A DNA stretch of 64,000 bases, from positions 124,001 to 188,000 of the forward strand of contig NZ_JAUSSN010000008.1 in the NCBI RefSeq assembly GCF_030812335.1. The letters are read 5' to 3'. The stretch is from Pseudarthrobacter oxydans. GTDB lineage: Bacteria; Actinomycetota; Actinomycetes; Actinomycetales; Micrococcaceae. Below, one piece after another: positions 54,512 through 63,059 of this stretch. Both the position numbers and the translations under genes were made by a program. The first letter of the stretch is position 1. Each line of letters starts with the position of its first letter. A model generated the notes under the pieces. It had not been told where the DNA came from. It searched no databases and saw only the letters and a list, made by a program, of their open reading frames with translations.

Positions 54512-55378
54512 ATGAAGGAATCAGACCGTAAGGCGCTCATCGCCCTCCCCGTGGTGGTGCTGATCGGGGCGCTTGTCGCCGTGGCCGGCAGCCAGGGCGG
54601 CGCCACCCTGGGCGGGATCCCCGTCTTCGCGATGGCGGTCGGGGCCGCGTTCCTCATCCAGTGGCTGGCGTTCATCCCGTCCTTTATGGCCCAGACCGAG
54701 AAGTTCTACGACCTGACCGGCACCCTGACCTACACCGCCATCACCCTTCTGCTCATCGTGCTCACGCCGGGGGTTGACGCCCGCGCCCTGCTGCTGGCGG
54801 CCATGGTGCTCGCCTGGACACTGCGGCTGGGCACGTTCCTGTTCCGCCGCATCAGCAAGGCCGGCAAGGATGACCGCTTTGACGAGATCAAGCCCTCGTT
54901 CATCCGGTTCCTCAACGCGTGGACCATCCAGGGGCTCTGGGTCGTCTTCACCGCGGCTGCAGCGTGGGTGGCGATTACCTCGGCGACCCGGGTGGCGCTG
55001 GACTGGTTCGCGCTGGTCGGCTTCCTGGTGTGGGCCGTCGGTTTCGGCATCGAGATTGTGGCCGACAACCAGAAGGGCCGCTTCAACGCCGACCCCGCCA
55101 ACAAGGGAAAATTCATCTCCACCGGGCTGTGGTCCAGGTCCCGCCACCCGAACTACTTCGGCGAGATCGTGCTCTGGATCGGTGTCGCGATCATCGCCGT
55201 CCCCGCGCTGCAGGGCTGGCAGTGGGTCGCCCTGGTCTCCCCGGTATTCGTCACCCTGCTGCTCACGAAGGTCAGCGGCGTGCCGCTCCTGGAGAAGAAG
55301 TCCGACAAGAAGTGGGGCGGCCGGGAAGATTACGAGGCCTACAAGAAGAACACTCCCGTCCTGATCCCCAAGGTCTAG
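54512..55378 (+). CDS. DUF1295 (steroid 5-alpha-reductase-like) membrane protein
   Basis: A 288-residue protein with about seven spans. The DUF1295 signature is clear in the C-terminal half: LWSRSRHPNYFGEIVLWIGV, followed by SGVPLLEKKSDKKWGGREDYEAYKKNTP. Members resemble steroid reductases and isoprenylcysteine methyltransferases. Substrate unknown. It is divergent from the MarR operon and may share its operator, hinting at a lipid-related role. The start has AAAGGAA upstream. Confidence 0.88.
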   Translation: MKESDRKALIALPVVVLIGALVAVAGSQGGATLGGIPVFAMAVGAAFLIQWLAFIPSFMAQTEKFYDLTGTLTYTAITLLLIVLTPGVDARALLLAAMVLAWTLRLGTFLFRRISKAGKDDRFDEIKPSFIRFLNAWTIQGLWVVFTAAAAWVAITSATRVALDWFALVGFLVWAVGFGIEIVADNQKGRFNADPANKGKFISTGLWSRSRHPNYFGEIVLWIGVAIIAVPALQGWQWVALVSPVFVTLLLTKVSGVPLLEKKSDKKWGGREDYEAYKKNTPVLIPKV

Positions 55379-55398
55379 CAGCAGCCCCAGGATCAACG

Positions 55399-55460
55399 CA
55401 ACGCGGGGTCAGCTAGGGCCTATTCCGGGCCTCGGGACGGGCCGCAGATGACCCGCGTTG
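55399..55460. repeat. Inverted repeat family B, copy 2
   Basis: Ends CAACGCGGGGTCA (55399-55411) and TGACCCGCGTTG (55449-55460) are inverted. It shares the ends and the inner GGGACGGGCCG with the element at 51511-51573. A further inverted pair, CTACCCGCGAGTA (55467-) and TACTCGCGGGTA (55501-), and a third CCCGCGTTG copy follow to about 55515. The remaining ~130 bases to the next gene hold only its promoter region. Confidence 0.65.
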
Positions 55461-55652
55461 TTCTTGCTACCCGCGAGTACCCGGCCCGCGTTGTTTTTGT
55501 TACTCGCGGGTACCCCTGTCCGGGGCCCCTCGCGCCCGCCGCCATGGGGTGTAATAGTGGGTCACGACACACAGAGTTAACCGATCCGACTCGCGGAAAC
55601 TCGATGATCCTTGGCAAAATGCAGATGGATCAATTGCTTCTAAAGGAGACCC

Positions 55653-56618
55653 ATGGGCGAGAACACTGCCGAAAACACCACCCGTCGACTGAAGGCCGTA
55701 TTGGATGTACTGGCAGAGGGGGTGTGGACGGGCGAGCAGCTCAACGCCGGAGCGGTGCTGGGCGAGGCAATCGCACGCGTTCCGCTCAACGACTTCGAGC
55801 GTGAACTGCTCAGCGGCGGAATTCCCCGCGGCCACAAGACCCTGACCACCGCCACCGCGAAGCTGGTCAAGGCCGGCTGGCTCGTCAAGGGCCGTGCAGG
55901 CTGGACCATCACCGAGGACGGCCAGCGCGCCACCGTCGCGTTCGCTGACCCTGACGCGTTCGCCGCAGCGCTCGACGCCGGAACTCCCGTTCCCGCCGAC
56001 ACCCCGCTGCCGTCGGCGCCTCCCGCCGGAACGCCGGTTCGGAAGGCCGCCGCTCCGACGACGGCTCCGAAGGCTGCCGCTCCCAAGGCTGCTCCGAAGG
56101 CCACCAAGGTGGCCGAAAAGGTCGCCGGCAAGGCTGCCAAGCTGGTCGAAGAAGCCGTTGCCCCGGTCGCCAAGGCAGTCCGCAAGCGCAAGACTGCCGA
56201 CAAGCCCGCCGAGGCACCCGCGACGGCCCCGGCTGCTGCGGCACCTGCCGCCGCCGGTTCTGCGGCTCCCGCGGCATCTCCCGCGGCCGCGGCACTCGCC
56301 ACGAGTGTGGAGACCATCGAGCAGCCGGAAGCCGTCGCCGTCGCGGGTGACTTCAACATCCTGTTGGGCGCCCCCGCCAACTGGGCTCCGCAGTACGACG
56401 AATCCCAGATGGAACTGGATCTTGTCGATCAGCTCTGGAAGCTCGCGGCGGATCTCCCGGCCGGCACGTACACCTTCAAGATCGCACTCAACCGCTCCTG
56501 GGACGAGAACTTCGGTGCCTTCGGTGCCTTCGACGGCGCCAACCACGAGGTGCACCACTCCGGTGGCCAGCTGGTCATCCACTACGATCACAGGACCCGC
56601 GACATCATCCTGCCGTAG
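55653..56618 (+). CDS. Winged-helix / AKP-rich / X25-module fusion protein
   Basis: A 321-residue protein with AAAGGAG before its ATG. Residues about 1-105 resemble a winged helix of the Mrr-N kind (TATAKLVKAGWLVKGRAGWTITEDGQRA). About 110-225 are an Ala/Lys/Pro tail like bacterial histone H1-type proteins ([16 protein letters not shown]). From residue ~228 comes an all-beta module (VAVAGDFNILLGAPANWAP, then YTFKIALNRSWDENFGAFG) that matches the X25 module of pullulanases. No signal peptide is present, so it is cytoplasmic. A glycogen- or glucan-linked DNA-binding role is a speculation; the family's function is unknown. Confidence 0.75.
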   Translation: MGENTAENTTRRLKAVLDVLAEGVWTGEQLNAGAVLGEAIARVPLNDFERELLSGGIPRGHKTLTTATAKLVKAGWLVKGRAGWTITEDGQRATVAFADPDAFAAALDAGTPVPADTPLPSAPPAGTPVRKAAAPTTAPKAAAPKAAPKATKVAEKVAGKAAKLVEEAVAPVAKAVRKRKTADKPAEAPATAPAAAAPAAAGSAAPAASPAAAALATSVETIEQPEAVAVAGDFNILLGAPANWAPQYDESQMELDLVDQLWKLAADLPAGTYTFKIALNRSWDENFGAFGAFDGANHEVHHSGGQLVIHYDHRTRDIILP

Positions 56619-56653
56619 CCAGCGACACGCATTTCTGCTGCCGCTGCGCTAAG

Positions 56654-56693
56654 AACCCTTCGACGCCTGAATACGGGCGTCGGAGGGTTTTTT
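56654..56693 (+). terminator. Intrinsic terminator
   Basis: Arms AACCCTTCGACGCC and GGGCGTCGGAGGGTT with a short loop, followed by a T run (TTTTTT overlapping the stem end). It is the clearest rho-independent terminator in the window and ends the X25-fusion transcript. Confidence 0.9.
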
Positions 56694-56845
56694 GCGCAGC
56701 GCCGGCCGCTGAACGCGTCGTCAGCCTTCGCTGCGGGCCGTCGTCGGGCGTCCGGACCTGCAGCTCGCGTCGTCGTCGGGCGCCCGGGTCCGCGGCCGGG
56801 TTAGGACCCTGCGACGTCAACCGCCGACCGGCCTAGCATTGGATT

Positions 56846-57640
56846 ATGGAAACCGTCGAGGTTGATGGGCTGCGGATCGCGTACCAGCGGGCCGGCCAGG
56901 GACCGGCGCTGGTCCTGTTCCACGGCGCCGGGGAGGACAGCCGGATCTGGCGCCCCCAGCTGGAGGGCCTCTCGGACGAGTTCACGGTGTACGCCTGGGA
57001 CGCTCCCGGGTGCGGTCAGTCGGACGACCCCGACCCGGAGATGTCCGCCGCGGAGCTCGGGGCCATCACCGCCGGCTTCCTGCGCGCGGCCGTCCCCGCG
57101 AAGCCACACCTTCTGGGGCTGTCGTGGGGTTCCATGGTGGTCCTGGAGCTGTACCGCGGAGATCCCGGACTGCCCGCGTCGCTGGTGCTGGCCTCCGCCT
57201 ACGCCGGCTGGGCGGGTTCGTTGCCGCCCGAGGAAGTGGAACGGCGCCACGCCCAGGTGGAGGCCGAGATCGATCAGCCTCCGGAGAAGTTCATCGACGA
57301 GTGGCTGCCGACACTGTTCACCGACAAGGCCGATCCCGCCGTGGTGGCCGAAGCCAGCAGGATCATGGCAGACGTGCGCCCGGCCGGGCTGCGGGCACTG
57401 CTGTCCGCCAGCGGCCGGGCCGACTACCGGCCGGTGCTGCCGACCATCAGCATTCCCACGCTCCTGCTCTACGGCGCAGACGACCAGCGGTCCCCGCTGC
57501 ACGTCGCCCACGAGCTGCACCGCCAGATTCCGGGTTCAAAACTCGCGGTGATTCCCGACGTCGGGCACGTGGTCCACCTGGAAGCGCCCGACGCCTTCAA
57601 CACCGAGGTTCGGACTTTCCTGCACGGCATTGCCGGTTGA
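56846..57640 (+). CDS. Alpha/beta hydrolase
   Basis: A 264-residue cytoplasmic hydrolase of the usual fold: oxyanion segment LFHGAGEDSRIW, nucleophile elbow GLSWGSM, acid in LLLYGADDQRSP, and His in VPDVGHVVHLE-like IPDVGHVVHLE. Substrate unknown; it may be an esterase or epoxide hydrolase. It stands alone; the 120 bases after it are GC-rich and show no gene. Confidence 0.9.
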   Translation: METVEVDGLRIAYQRAGQGPALVLFHGAGEDSRIWRPQLEGLSDEFTVYAWDAPGCGQSDDPDPEMSAAELGAITAGFLRAAVPAKPHLLGLSWGSMVVLELYRGDPGLPASLVLASAYAGWAGSLPPEEVERRHAQVEAEIDQPPEKFIDEWLPTLFTDKADPAVVAEASRIMADVRPAGLRALLSASGRADYRPVLPTISIPTLLLYGADDQRSPLHVAHELHRQIPGSKLAVIPDVGHVVHLEAPDAFNTEVRTFLHGIAG

Positions 57641-57761
57641 GCCGCCCAGCCCGCGGGAGGGAGGCCAGCACGCGGGAGACCAGAACGCAGGGGAGGGCCA
57701 GCCCGCCGGTTAGGCCGGCCCCCAGGCTGGCCAATTGAGCCCGCACGCCGGTTGGGCCCAA

Positions 57762-57995
57762 CTAGAACCGCGTCGGGTCCGGCCGTGGCGGCGGGACCGG
57801 GCCGGGGTCCGGAATCGGCAGCGGCCCCGGCGTGGGAAATGGCCCGGGGGTCGGCGCGGGACCGGGCTCCGGGATCGGCGCCGGGGGCGGAACCGGTCCG
57901 GGGTCGGGAAACGGCTCCCCGGGCTGAGGCTCGGGCGTGGTCGGCCCGGGTTCCGGCGGAAACGGCTCAGGTTCGTGCGGCGGTGGGATGGTCAT
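57762..57995 (-). CDS. Small proline-rich protein
   Basis: A 77-residue protein (ATG 57995, with GAGGGAG upstream) made almost wholly of Pro, Glu, Gly and Thr, in units such as PGPVPPP and PEPGPAP. There is no signal peptide and no fold. It starts 12 bases after the stop of the alpha-glucosidase gene, so it may be co-transcribed. It may be a disordered protein; the clean start supports it being real, but low complexity makes this uncertain. Confidence 0.5.
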   Translation of the reverse strand: MTIPPPHEPEPFPPEPGPTTPEPQPGEPFPDPGPVPPPAPIPEPGPAPTPGPFPTPGPLPIPDPGPVPPPRPDPTRF

Positions 57996-58006
57996 GGCAG
58001 GCTCCC

Positions 58007-59791
58007 TCACTCGTGGTGGATGGTGTGTGCTGCGCCGGCGCGGAAGACCTTCAGCTCCCACGGCCGGAGATGTAGGCGGGGCACTGCCGCGTCGGCGGGG
58101 TAGTTGCCCAGGACCAGTTCCGCGCTGTCCCACACGACGGGAACGTCGGCGTCGTCGAGCGCCACCTCCTGGATCTGGCCGGAGAAGTTGCCCAGCACCA
58201 GCAGCTTGGTCTCCGGCAGCGAACGGACGAAGGCGTAGACGTGCTCGTCCCGCGGCAGCAGCATAGTGAAGTCCCCGTGCGACACCACGGGCTCGCTATG
58301 CCGCAGAGCGATCACCGCCCGGTAGAAGCTGTACACCGAATCCGGGTCGTCGACCTGCGCGGCGGCGTTGATGTGGTTGGCGTTCGGGTTCACCGCAATC
58401 CAGGGCGAGCCGGTGGTGAAGCCGGCGTGCCGCGAGGCGTCCCATTGGACCGGGGTGCGCGCGTTGTCGCGGTTCAGCGGCGCGAGCGCGGCGAGGACGT
58501 CGGCGTCGGTGTGGCCCAGGTGGGTGGTGGCCTCGCGGTGGTGGTTGAGGACCTCAATGTCCCGGTAGTCGCTGATCGCCCCGAAGGTCATGTTGGTCAT
58601 GCCGAGTTCTTCGCCCTGGTAGACGTAGGGCGTGCCGCGGTGCAGGTGCAGGACGCCGGCGAGCATCTTGGCGGAGAGTTCCCGGTACTTGCCGTCGTCC
58701 CCGAAGCGCGACACCGCCCGGGCCTGGTCGTGGTTGCCCCAGTAGAGGCTGTTCCAGCCCCGCTCCGCCAGGCCGGTCTGCCAGTGGCCCAGGGTCTTCT
58801 TGAGGTCCGTGAGCTTGAGTTTCTTGGGCCGCCACTTGTTGCCGTCCTCCTGGTCCAGGGCGACATGCTCGAACTGGAACACCATGTCCACCTCGGCGCG
58901 CTCCGGGTCGGTGAACAGGATGGCCTCCTCCACGGTGACACCGGGCATCTCGCCGACGGTCAGCAGCGGGCCGGGGCGTCCGTCGAACACCTCGCGGTGC
59001 ATCTCTTGCAGGAATTCGTGGATCCGGGGACCGCCGATGTAGAACGGGGTGCCGTCGCCGTAGAGCATCCCGGCGGCGATGGGGCCGTCCGGCAGGGCGG
59101 TGTCCTTGGAGATGAAGTTGATGACGTCCATCCGGAAGCCGTCCACCCCCCGGTCCAGCCACCAGTTCATCATTTCGTAGACCGCCGCCCGGACCTCCGG
59201 GTTCTCCCAGTTCAGGTCCGGCTGCTTCCGGGAGAAGATGTGGAGGTAGTACTCGCCGGTGGCCTGGTCGAACTCCCAGGCCGGGCCGGAAAACGCCGAG
59301 CCCCAGTTGTTCGGCGCCGCTCCCGGGCCGCCGGCGGAGCCGTCCGTGGACGCCTCCCGCGGCGGCCGCCACCAGTACCAGTCCCGCTTGGGATTGTCCT
59401 TCGAGGAGCGCGACTCCACGAACCAGGGATGCTCGTCCGAGGTGTGGTTGACCACCAGGTCCATGACCAGCTTCATGCCCCGGGCGTGCAGCCCGTCCGT
59501 CAGCTCCCGCAGTTCCTCGAGCGTGCCGAAGATCGGGTCCACATTGCGGTAGTCGCTGATGTCGTACCCGTTGTCATCCTGCGGGGACGTGTAGATCGGG
59601 GACAGCCACACGACGTCGACGCCGAGCCGGTGCAGGTAGTCCAGCTTGCTGATGATGCCCCGCAGGTCCCCGATGCCGTCCCCGTTGGAATCGGCGAAGC
59701 TGCGCGGATAGATCTGATAGACGACGGCGCTCTGGAACCAATCGCGGGCAGGAACCTCAACGGATTCTTCAGTCGGCTGTTCTACCGTCAT
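58007..59791 (-). CDS. GH13 alpha-glucosidase (oligo-1,6-glucosidase-like)
   Basis: A 594-residue glycoside hydrolase. GH13 regions are visible in order: DLVVNHTSDEHPWF, GVDGFRMDVINFISKD (nucleophile Asp), LTVGEMPGV (acid/base Glu) and WGNHDQARAVSRFG (transition-state Asp). YQIYPRSFADSNGDGIGD and the calcium-type loop near the N terminus match oligo-1,6-glucosidases. It has no signal peptide and works in the cytoplasm on maltose- or isomaltose-type sugars. No transporter or LacI gene is adjacent. Confidence 0.95.
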   Translation of the reverse strand: MTVEQPTEESVEVPARDWFQSAVVYQIYPRSFADSNGDGIGDLRGIISKLDYLHRLGVDVVWLSPIYTSPQDDNGYDISDYRNVDPIFGTLEELRELTDGLHARGMKLVMDLVVNHTSDEHPWFVESRSSKDNPKRDWYWWRPPREASTDGSAGGPGAAPNNWGSAFSGPAWEFDQATGEYYLHIFSRKQPDLNWENPEVRAAVYEMMNWWLDRGVDGFRMDVINFISKDTALPDGPIAAGMLYGDGTPFYIGGPRIHEFLQEMHREVFDGRPGPLLTVGEMPGVTVEEAILFTDPERAEVDMVFQFEHVALDQEDGNKWRPKKLKLTDLKKTLGHWQTGLAERGWNSLYWGNHDQARAVSRFGDDGKYRELSAKMLAGVLHLHRGTPYVYQGEELGMTNMTFGAISDYRDIEVLNHHREATTHLGHTDADVLAALAPLNRDNARTPVQWDASRHAGFTTGSPWIAVNPNANHINAAAQVDDPDSVYSFYRAVIALRHSEPVVSHGDFTMLLPRDEHVYAFVRSLPETKLLVLGNFSGQIQEVALDDADVPVVWDSAELVLGNYPADAAVPRLHLRPWELKVFRAGAAHTIHHE

Positions 59792-59928
59792 GGGGACTCC
59801 TCAGCTGGTCCGGCAGCCAGCACCGACGCTGGCTCACCAACGTCTGATTATTGAACAGTTCCCCCGGGCAGGGAAGACCCCGCCCGTGCCATGTGGACGG
59901 CACCGGGCAGGGCACCCGGCCCGGTGCC

Positions 59929-61194
59929 TTAGTTCTGCGAAGCGATGCTCTTGTCCCGGTCCTCGAACACTTCCTCTCCGGGGCCGGTGAAGGCCCGGGA
60001 GCGCTGGATCGCCTCGATCGAACCGGTGAACAGCTGGGAGTCGTGCGGATCGGCCGGGTGCCGGCTGGGCTCGTCCGCGGCGGAAACCTTGCCCGCTGGC
60101 TTCGCGGCGGTGCCGGACGCAGCGGAGGGGGTGCCCGCCCCGAGCGAAACGGCACCGAGCGATTCGAGCCGGACGTGGGGGAGCGCCGTCGGGTGTTCCT
60201 GCTGCAGGAACAGCACCAGCTCCTCGCGGATCAGGCAGCGCAGGTCAAAGAGCGTGGCGCTGTCCGCGGCGCTGACCAGGATGCGGACCCGGACGAAACC
60301 GGCAGTCGCGTCGGTGATTTGCAGGATGCCCACCCGCTCGTCCCAGAGCTCGGTGCCGGCCAGGACCCGCTTGAGTTCGGCGCGCATGTCCTCGACCGGG
60401 GCACGCCAGTCGAGGTCGAACTCCACGGTGCCCATGACCTCGGACTGCCGTCTGGTCCAGTTCTCGAACGGGGTGGTGGTGAAGTAGGTGGAAGGCAGGA
60501 TCATCCGCCGGTCATCCCAGATGTGGACCACCACGTAGGTCAGGGTGATCTCCTCGATCCGGCCCCATTCCTTCTGCACCACGACGACGTCGTCGACCCG
60601 GATCGCGTCGGTGAAGGCGAGCTGGATGCCCGCGAAGACGTTAACCAGGGAGGTCTGCGCGGCGAGGCCGGCGACGATCGAGATCACACCGGCGGAGGCC
60701 AGCAGCCCTGCGCCGAGGGCCTGGATGGCGGGGAACGTCAGCATCGCGATGCCCAGCGCCACGATAACGATCAGGGCGACGCCGATCCGCCGGGCCAGGA
60801 TGACCTGGGTGCGGAGCCGCCGGGCGCGGCGGTTGTCCGCCACGTCCACCCGGTATCGGGTGAGCACCATGGTCTCGATGATGAGGAACACCGCGATGGC
60901 CAGCCACGCGAGCGACCCGATGAGCGCGATCTGCAGCGCGTGGTCCAGGTTGCGGCGCCATTCGGCGTCCTCTGTGGTGAGTCCCAGGGCGATCCGAACG
61001 CCGATCAGGCAGAGCGCAAGCCGCAGCGGCAGGCGCGCCACCCGGGACGTCTCGCGGAGGGCGGGCTGGTTCCGGTTGAGCCGGAGCACAATCCGGCGCA
61101 CCAGCCAGGAGGCGAGGAGCCCGCCGGCCACGGCGAGGGCCACTGCGAGGATGGGGGCCAGAAACGGCATGGCGGGATCGAGGACGTCTTGCAT
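59929..61194 (-). CDS. MscS-family mechanosensitive channel
   Basis: A 421-residue protein with four to five spans. The pore helix region reads LGAGLLASAGVISIVAGLAAQTSLVNVFAGIQ, and the beta domain begins with AIRVDDVVVVQKEWGRIEEIT. A longer cytoplasmic part continues to a disordered Ala/Ser-rich tail of ~60 residues. The segment WDDRRMILPSTYFTTTPFENWTR is typical. It releases osmolytes during hypo-osmotic shock. Confidence 0.92.
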   Translation of the reverse strand: MQDVLDPAMPFLAPILAVALAVAGGLLASWLVRRIVLRLNRNQPALRETSRVARLPLRLALCLIGVRIALGLTTEDAEWRRNLDHALQIALIGSLAWLAIAVFLIIETMVLTRYRVDVADNRRARRLRTQVILARRIGVALIVIVALGIAMLTFPAIQALGAGLLASAGVISIVAGLAAQTSLVNVFAGIQLAFTDAIRVDDVVVVQKEWGRIEEITLTYVVVHIWDDRRMILPSTYFTTTPFENWTRRQSEVMGTVEFDLDWRAPVEDMRAELKRVLAGTELWDERVGILQITDATAGFVRVRILVSAADSATLFDLRCLIREELVLFLQQEHPTALPHVRLESLGAVSLGAGTPSAASGTAAKPAGKVSAADEPSRHPADPHDSQLFTGSIEAIQRSRAFTGPGEEVFEDRDKSIASQN

Positions 61195-61379
61195 TACTTA
61201 AGCTCTAGCAAGCTTCAGCGGGCAACTGAAATCTGCGGGGGGCAACGTGGGTAGCATCACGGCCGCACCGGGACCGGATTCCGTGTCGGTCAGGGCGCCA
61301 AGGGCCCAAAGGCCCTAGTTTCCTCGCGGAAAAATCCGAGAATTGTCCAACCACTTTATTTTCCCAGGGGGAGGGTGCC

Positions 61380-62102
61380 ATGCGCCGCGTCGCGTCGTTC
61401 GCCACAGCTTTTTCCGCTTTCTGCGCCGCTGCCGTGCTGGCGGGATGCGCGTCACCAGCCGCAGCACCGGCCACCAGTTCCCCGCCTGCCGCAACGGCCA
61501 CGGCCACCACGAGTGCCTCGCCGGGCACAGCCACCTCGCCCGCCGTCACCGCGCCGGCGGGCTGGAAGACGTTTACGACGGCGGACGGCTCGCTCGCGTT
61601 CGACTACCCGGAGTCGTGGACCATCAAGGACCCGGCTGGCCAACCCGCCGAGGGCGGCGCCTTTGTGGAGCTGGTGAGTGACTACGGCAAGACGATGGCG
61701 ACCCTGCGGACCAACATGGTCACGGGCGCCGAGTGCACGGAGAAGTTCCCTTTCATGATGTATGACTCCGAGCCGGTCCCGGCGCTGGCCCAGGACGGCG
61801 TGGCGCCGCGGTTCGTCTACGAGGGGCGGACCGACCCGGACACGAGTGACCCTGCGGCGTCGCTGACCCTGGCCTACGGACTCACGTCCGCGCCCGAGCC
61901 CACGGGGGACACCGCCTGCCCGATCTTCCACTTCTTCACCTGGCCGCCCAGCGGCGCCATGTTCGGCGGAGTCTACGATCCGTTCGACACCACCCCGGGA
62001 GGTCCCATGCACGTGGATACCCCCGAGGTGTACATGGACACCACCGAGTACAAGTACGTCAAGCAGGCAATCACGTCACTGCGGCCGGCCGGAAAGCAAT
62101 GA
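61380..62102 (+). CDS. Lipoprotein, paralogue of the next gene
   Basis: A 240-residue exported protein. The signal ends in a lipobox (LAGCASP), followed by a Thr/Ala/Pro tether of ~45 residues. A domain follows: WKTFTTADGSLAFDYPESWTIKDP, LRTNMVTGAECTEKFPF, and later CPIFHFFTWPPSGAMFGG. It is about half identical over the folded part to the next gene, with the same Cys pair, so the two arose by tandem duplication. The fold resembles PsbP/Mog1-like proteins (FDYPxSW). Function unknown. Confidence 0.85.
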   Translation: MRRVASFATAFSAFCAAAVLAGCASPAAAPATSSPPAATATATTSASPGTATSPAVTAPAGWKTFTTADGSLAFDYPESWTIKDPAGQPAEGGAFVELVSDYGKTMATLRTNMVTGAECTEKFPFMMYDSEPVPALAQDGVAPRFVYEGRTDPDTSDPAASLTLAYGLTSAPEPTGDTACPIFHFFTWPPSGAMFGGVYDPFDTTPGGPMHVDTPEVYMDTTEYKYVKQAITSLRPAGKQ

Positions 62103-62103
62103 C

Positions 62104-62961
62104 GTGAGGAGGCCGGCGGGGACACCCGGCACTCTCACCGGCTCGGCCCCCGGCCCTTTTCCCCGAGCGGTCCCGGACGCTGTTCACCGCAGCGCGGCAG
62201 GCGCCAAGCTGTGGACCAGCCTGGGACTGGTCCTGCTGCTGACGTCCTGCGGCCTGTTCCCCGCCGAGGCCGAGGGCCCCGACGCTTCCGCAAGCCAGAC
62301 CCAGGGCAGCAGCCCGGCTCCGTCCACTCCGGCTCCGTCCACTCCGGCTCCGTCCGCCACGGCGTCGGACGCCCCTGCGTCCCAGGGGCCGACGTCGGGC
62401 TGGCAGACCTTCACGACGACGGACGGGGGACTGTCCTTCGACTACCCCGCGGGCTGGACGGTGAAGGACCCCGGCGGGGCGCTCGGCGGCGACTTCGTGG
62501 ACGTGCTGAACGCCGGGGGGAAGCCGATGGCGGGCCTGCGCACCAACATCGTCACCGGGGCGGAATGCGTCGGCAAGACCCCGTACGAGGTCTACGACTC
62601 CGAGCCGATGGTCGCCCTCGCCGAGGGCGGGGGCGCCGACGGCGGCGTGCCCCGGTACGTGTACGAGTCCCGGGGCGAGGACGCTGGTCCGGTGGCCACG
62701 CAGTCCACCATTGCGGCCTACGGCATCACCATGGTCCCCGAAGAGGCCGGCGAACTGGCGTGCCCGATGTTCCACCTGTTCCTGTGGCCGCCAAGCGGCG
62801 CTTTCTTCGGCGGGACGTACAACCCGGAGCACAACGAGACGCCCGGGGACCCGGCGCTGCCGTATCTGGAGAAGGCCAGGCTGTACGCGTCCACCCCGGA
62901 GTACCGGGACCTCCGGACGATGATCACGTCCCTGCGGCCGGGGGAAATGCCGGCGGGTTAG
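62104..62961 (+). CDS. Lipoprotein, paralogue of the previous gene
   Basis: A 285-residue frame starting at GTG 62104, one base after the upstream stop; the true start could lie further in, since the first ~30 residues are atypical. The hydrophobic LGLVLLLTSC is a lipobox. A tether contains tandem PAPST repeats. The domain WQTFTTTDGGLSFDYPAGWTVKDP, LRTNIVTGAECVGKTPYEV and CPMFHLFLWPPSGAFFGG mirrors the upstream gene. Co-transcription and duplication suggest related cell-envelope roles. Confidence 0.82.
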   Translation: MRRPAGTPGTLTGSAPGPFPRAVPDAVHRSAAGAKLWTSLGLVLLLTSCGLFPAEAEGPDASASQTQGSSPAPSTPAPSTPAPSATASDAPASQGPTSGWQTFTTTDGGLSFDYPAGWTVKDPGGALGGDFVDVLNAGGKPMAGLRTNIVTGAECVGKTPYEVYDSEPMVALAEGGGADGGVPRYVYESRGEDAGPVATQSTIAAYGITMVPEEAGELACPMFHLFLWPPSGAFFGGTYNPEHNETPGDPALPYLEKARLYASTPEYRDLRTMITSLRPGEMPAG

Positions 62962-63059
62962 CAGCCGGGGCCGGCCTGCCCTGGAAGGCGCCCGCGGGGT
63001 TACGCTGGCCCTGCCAGCCCGTTCGTCCTGGCACCGTTTCTGCCACTGAAAGGCACGCC

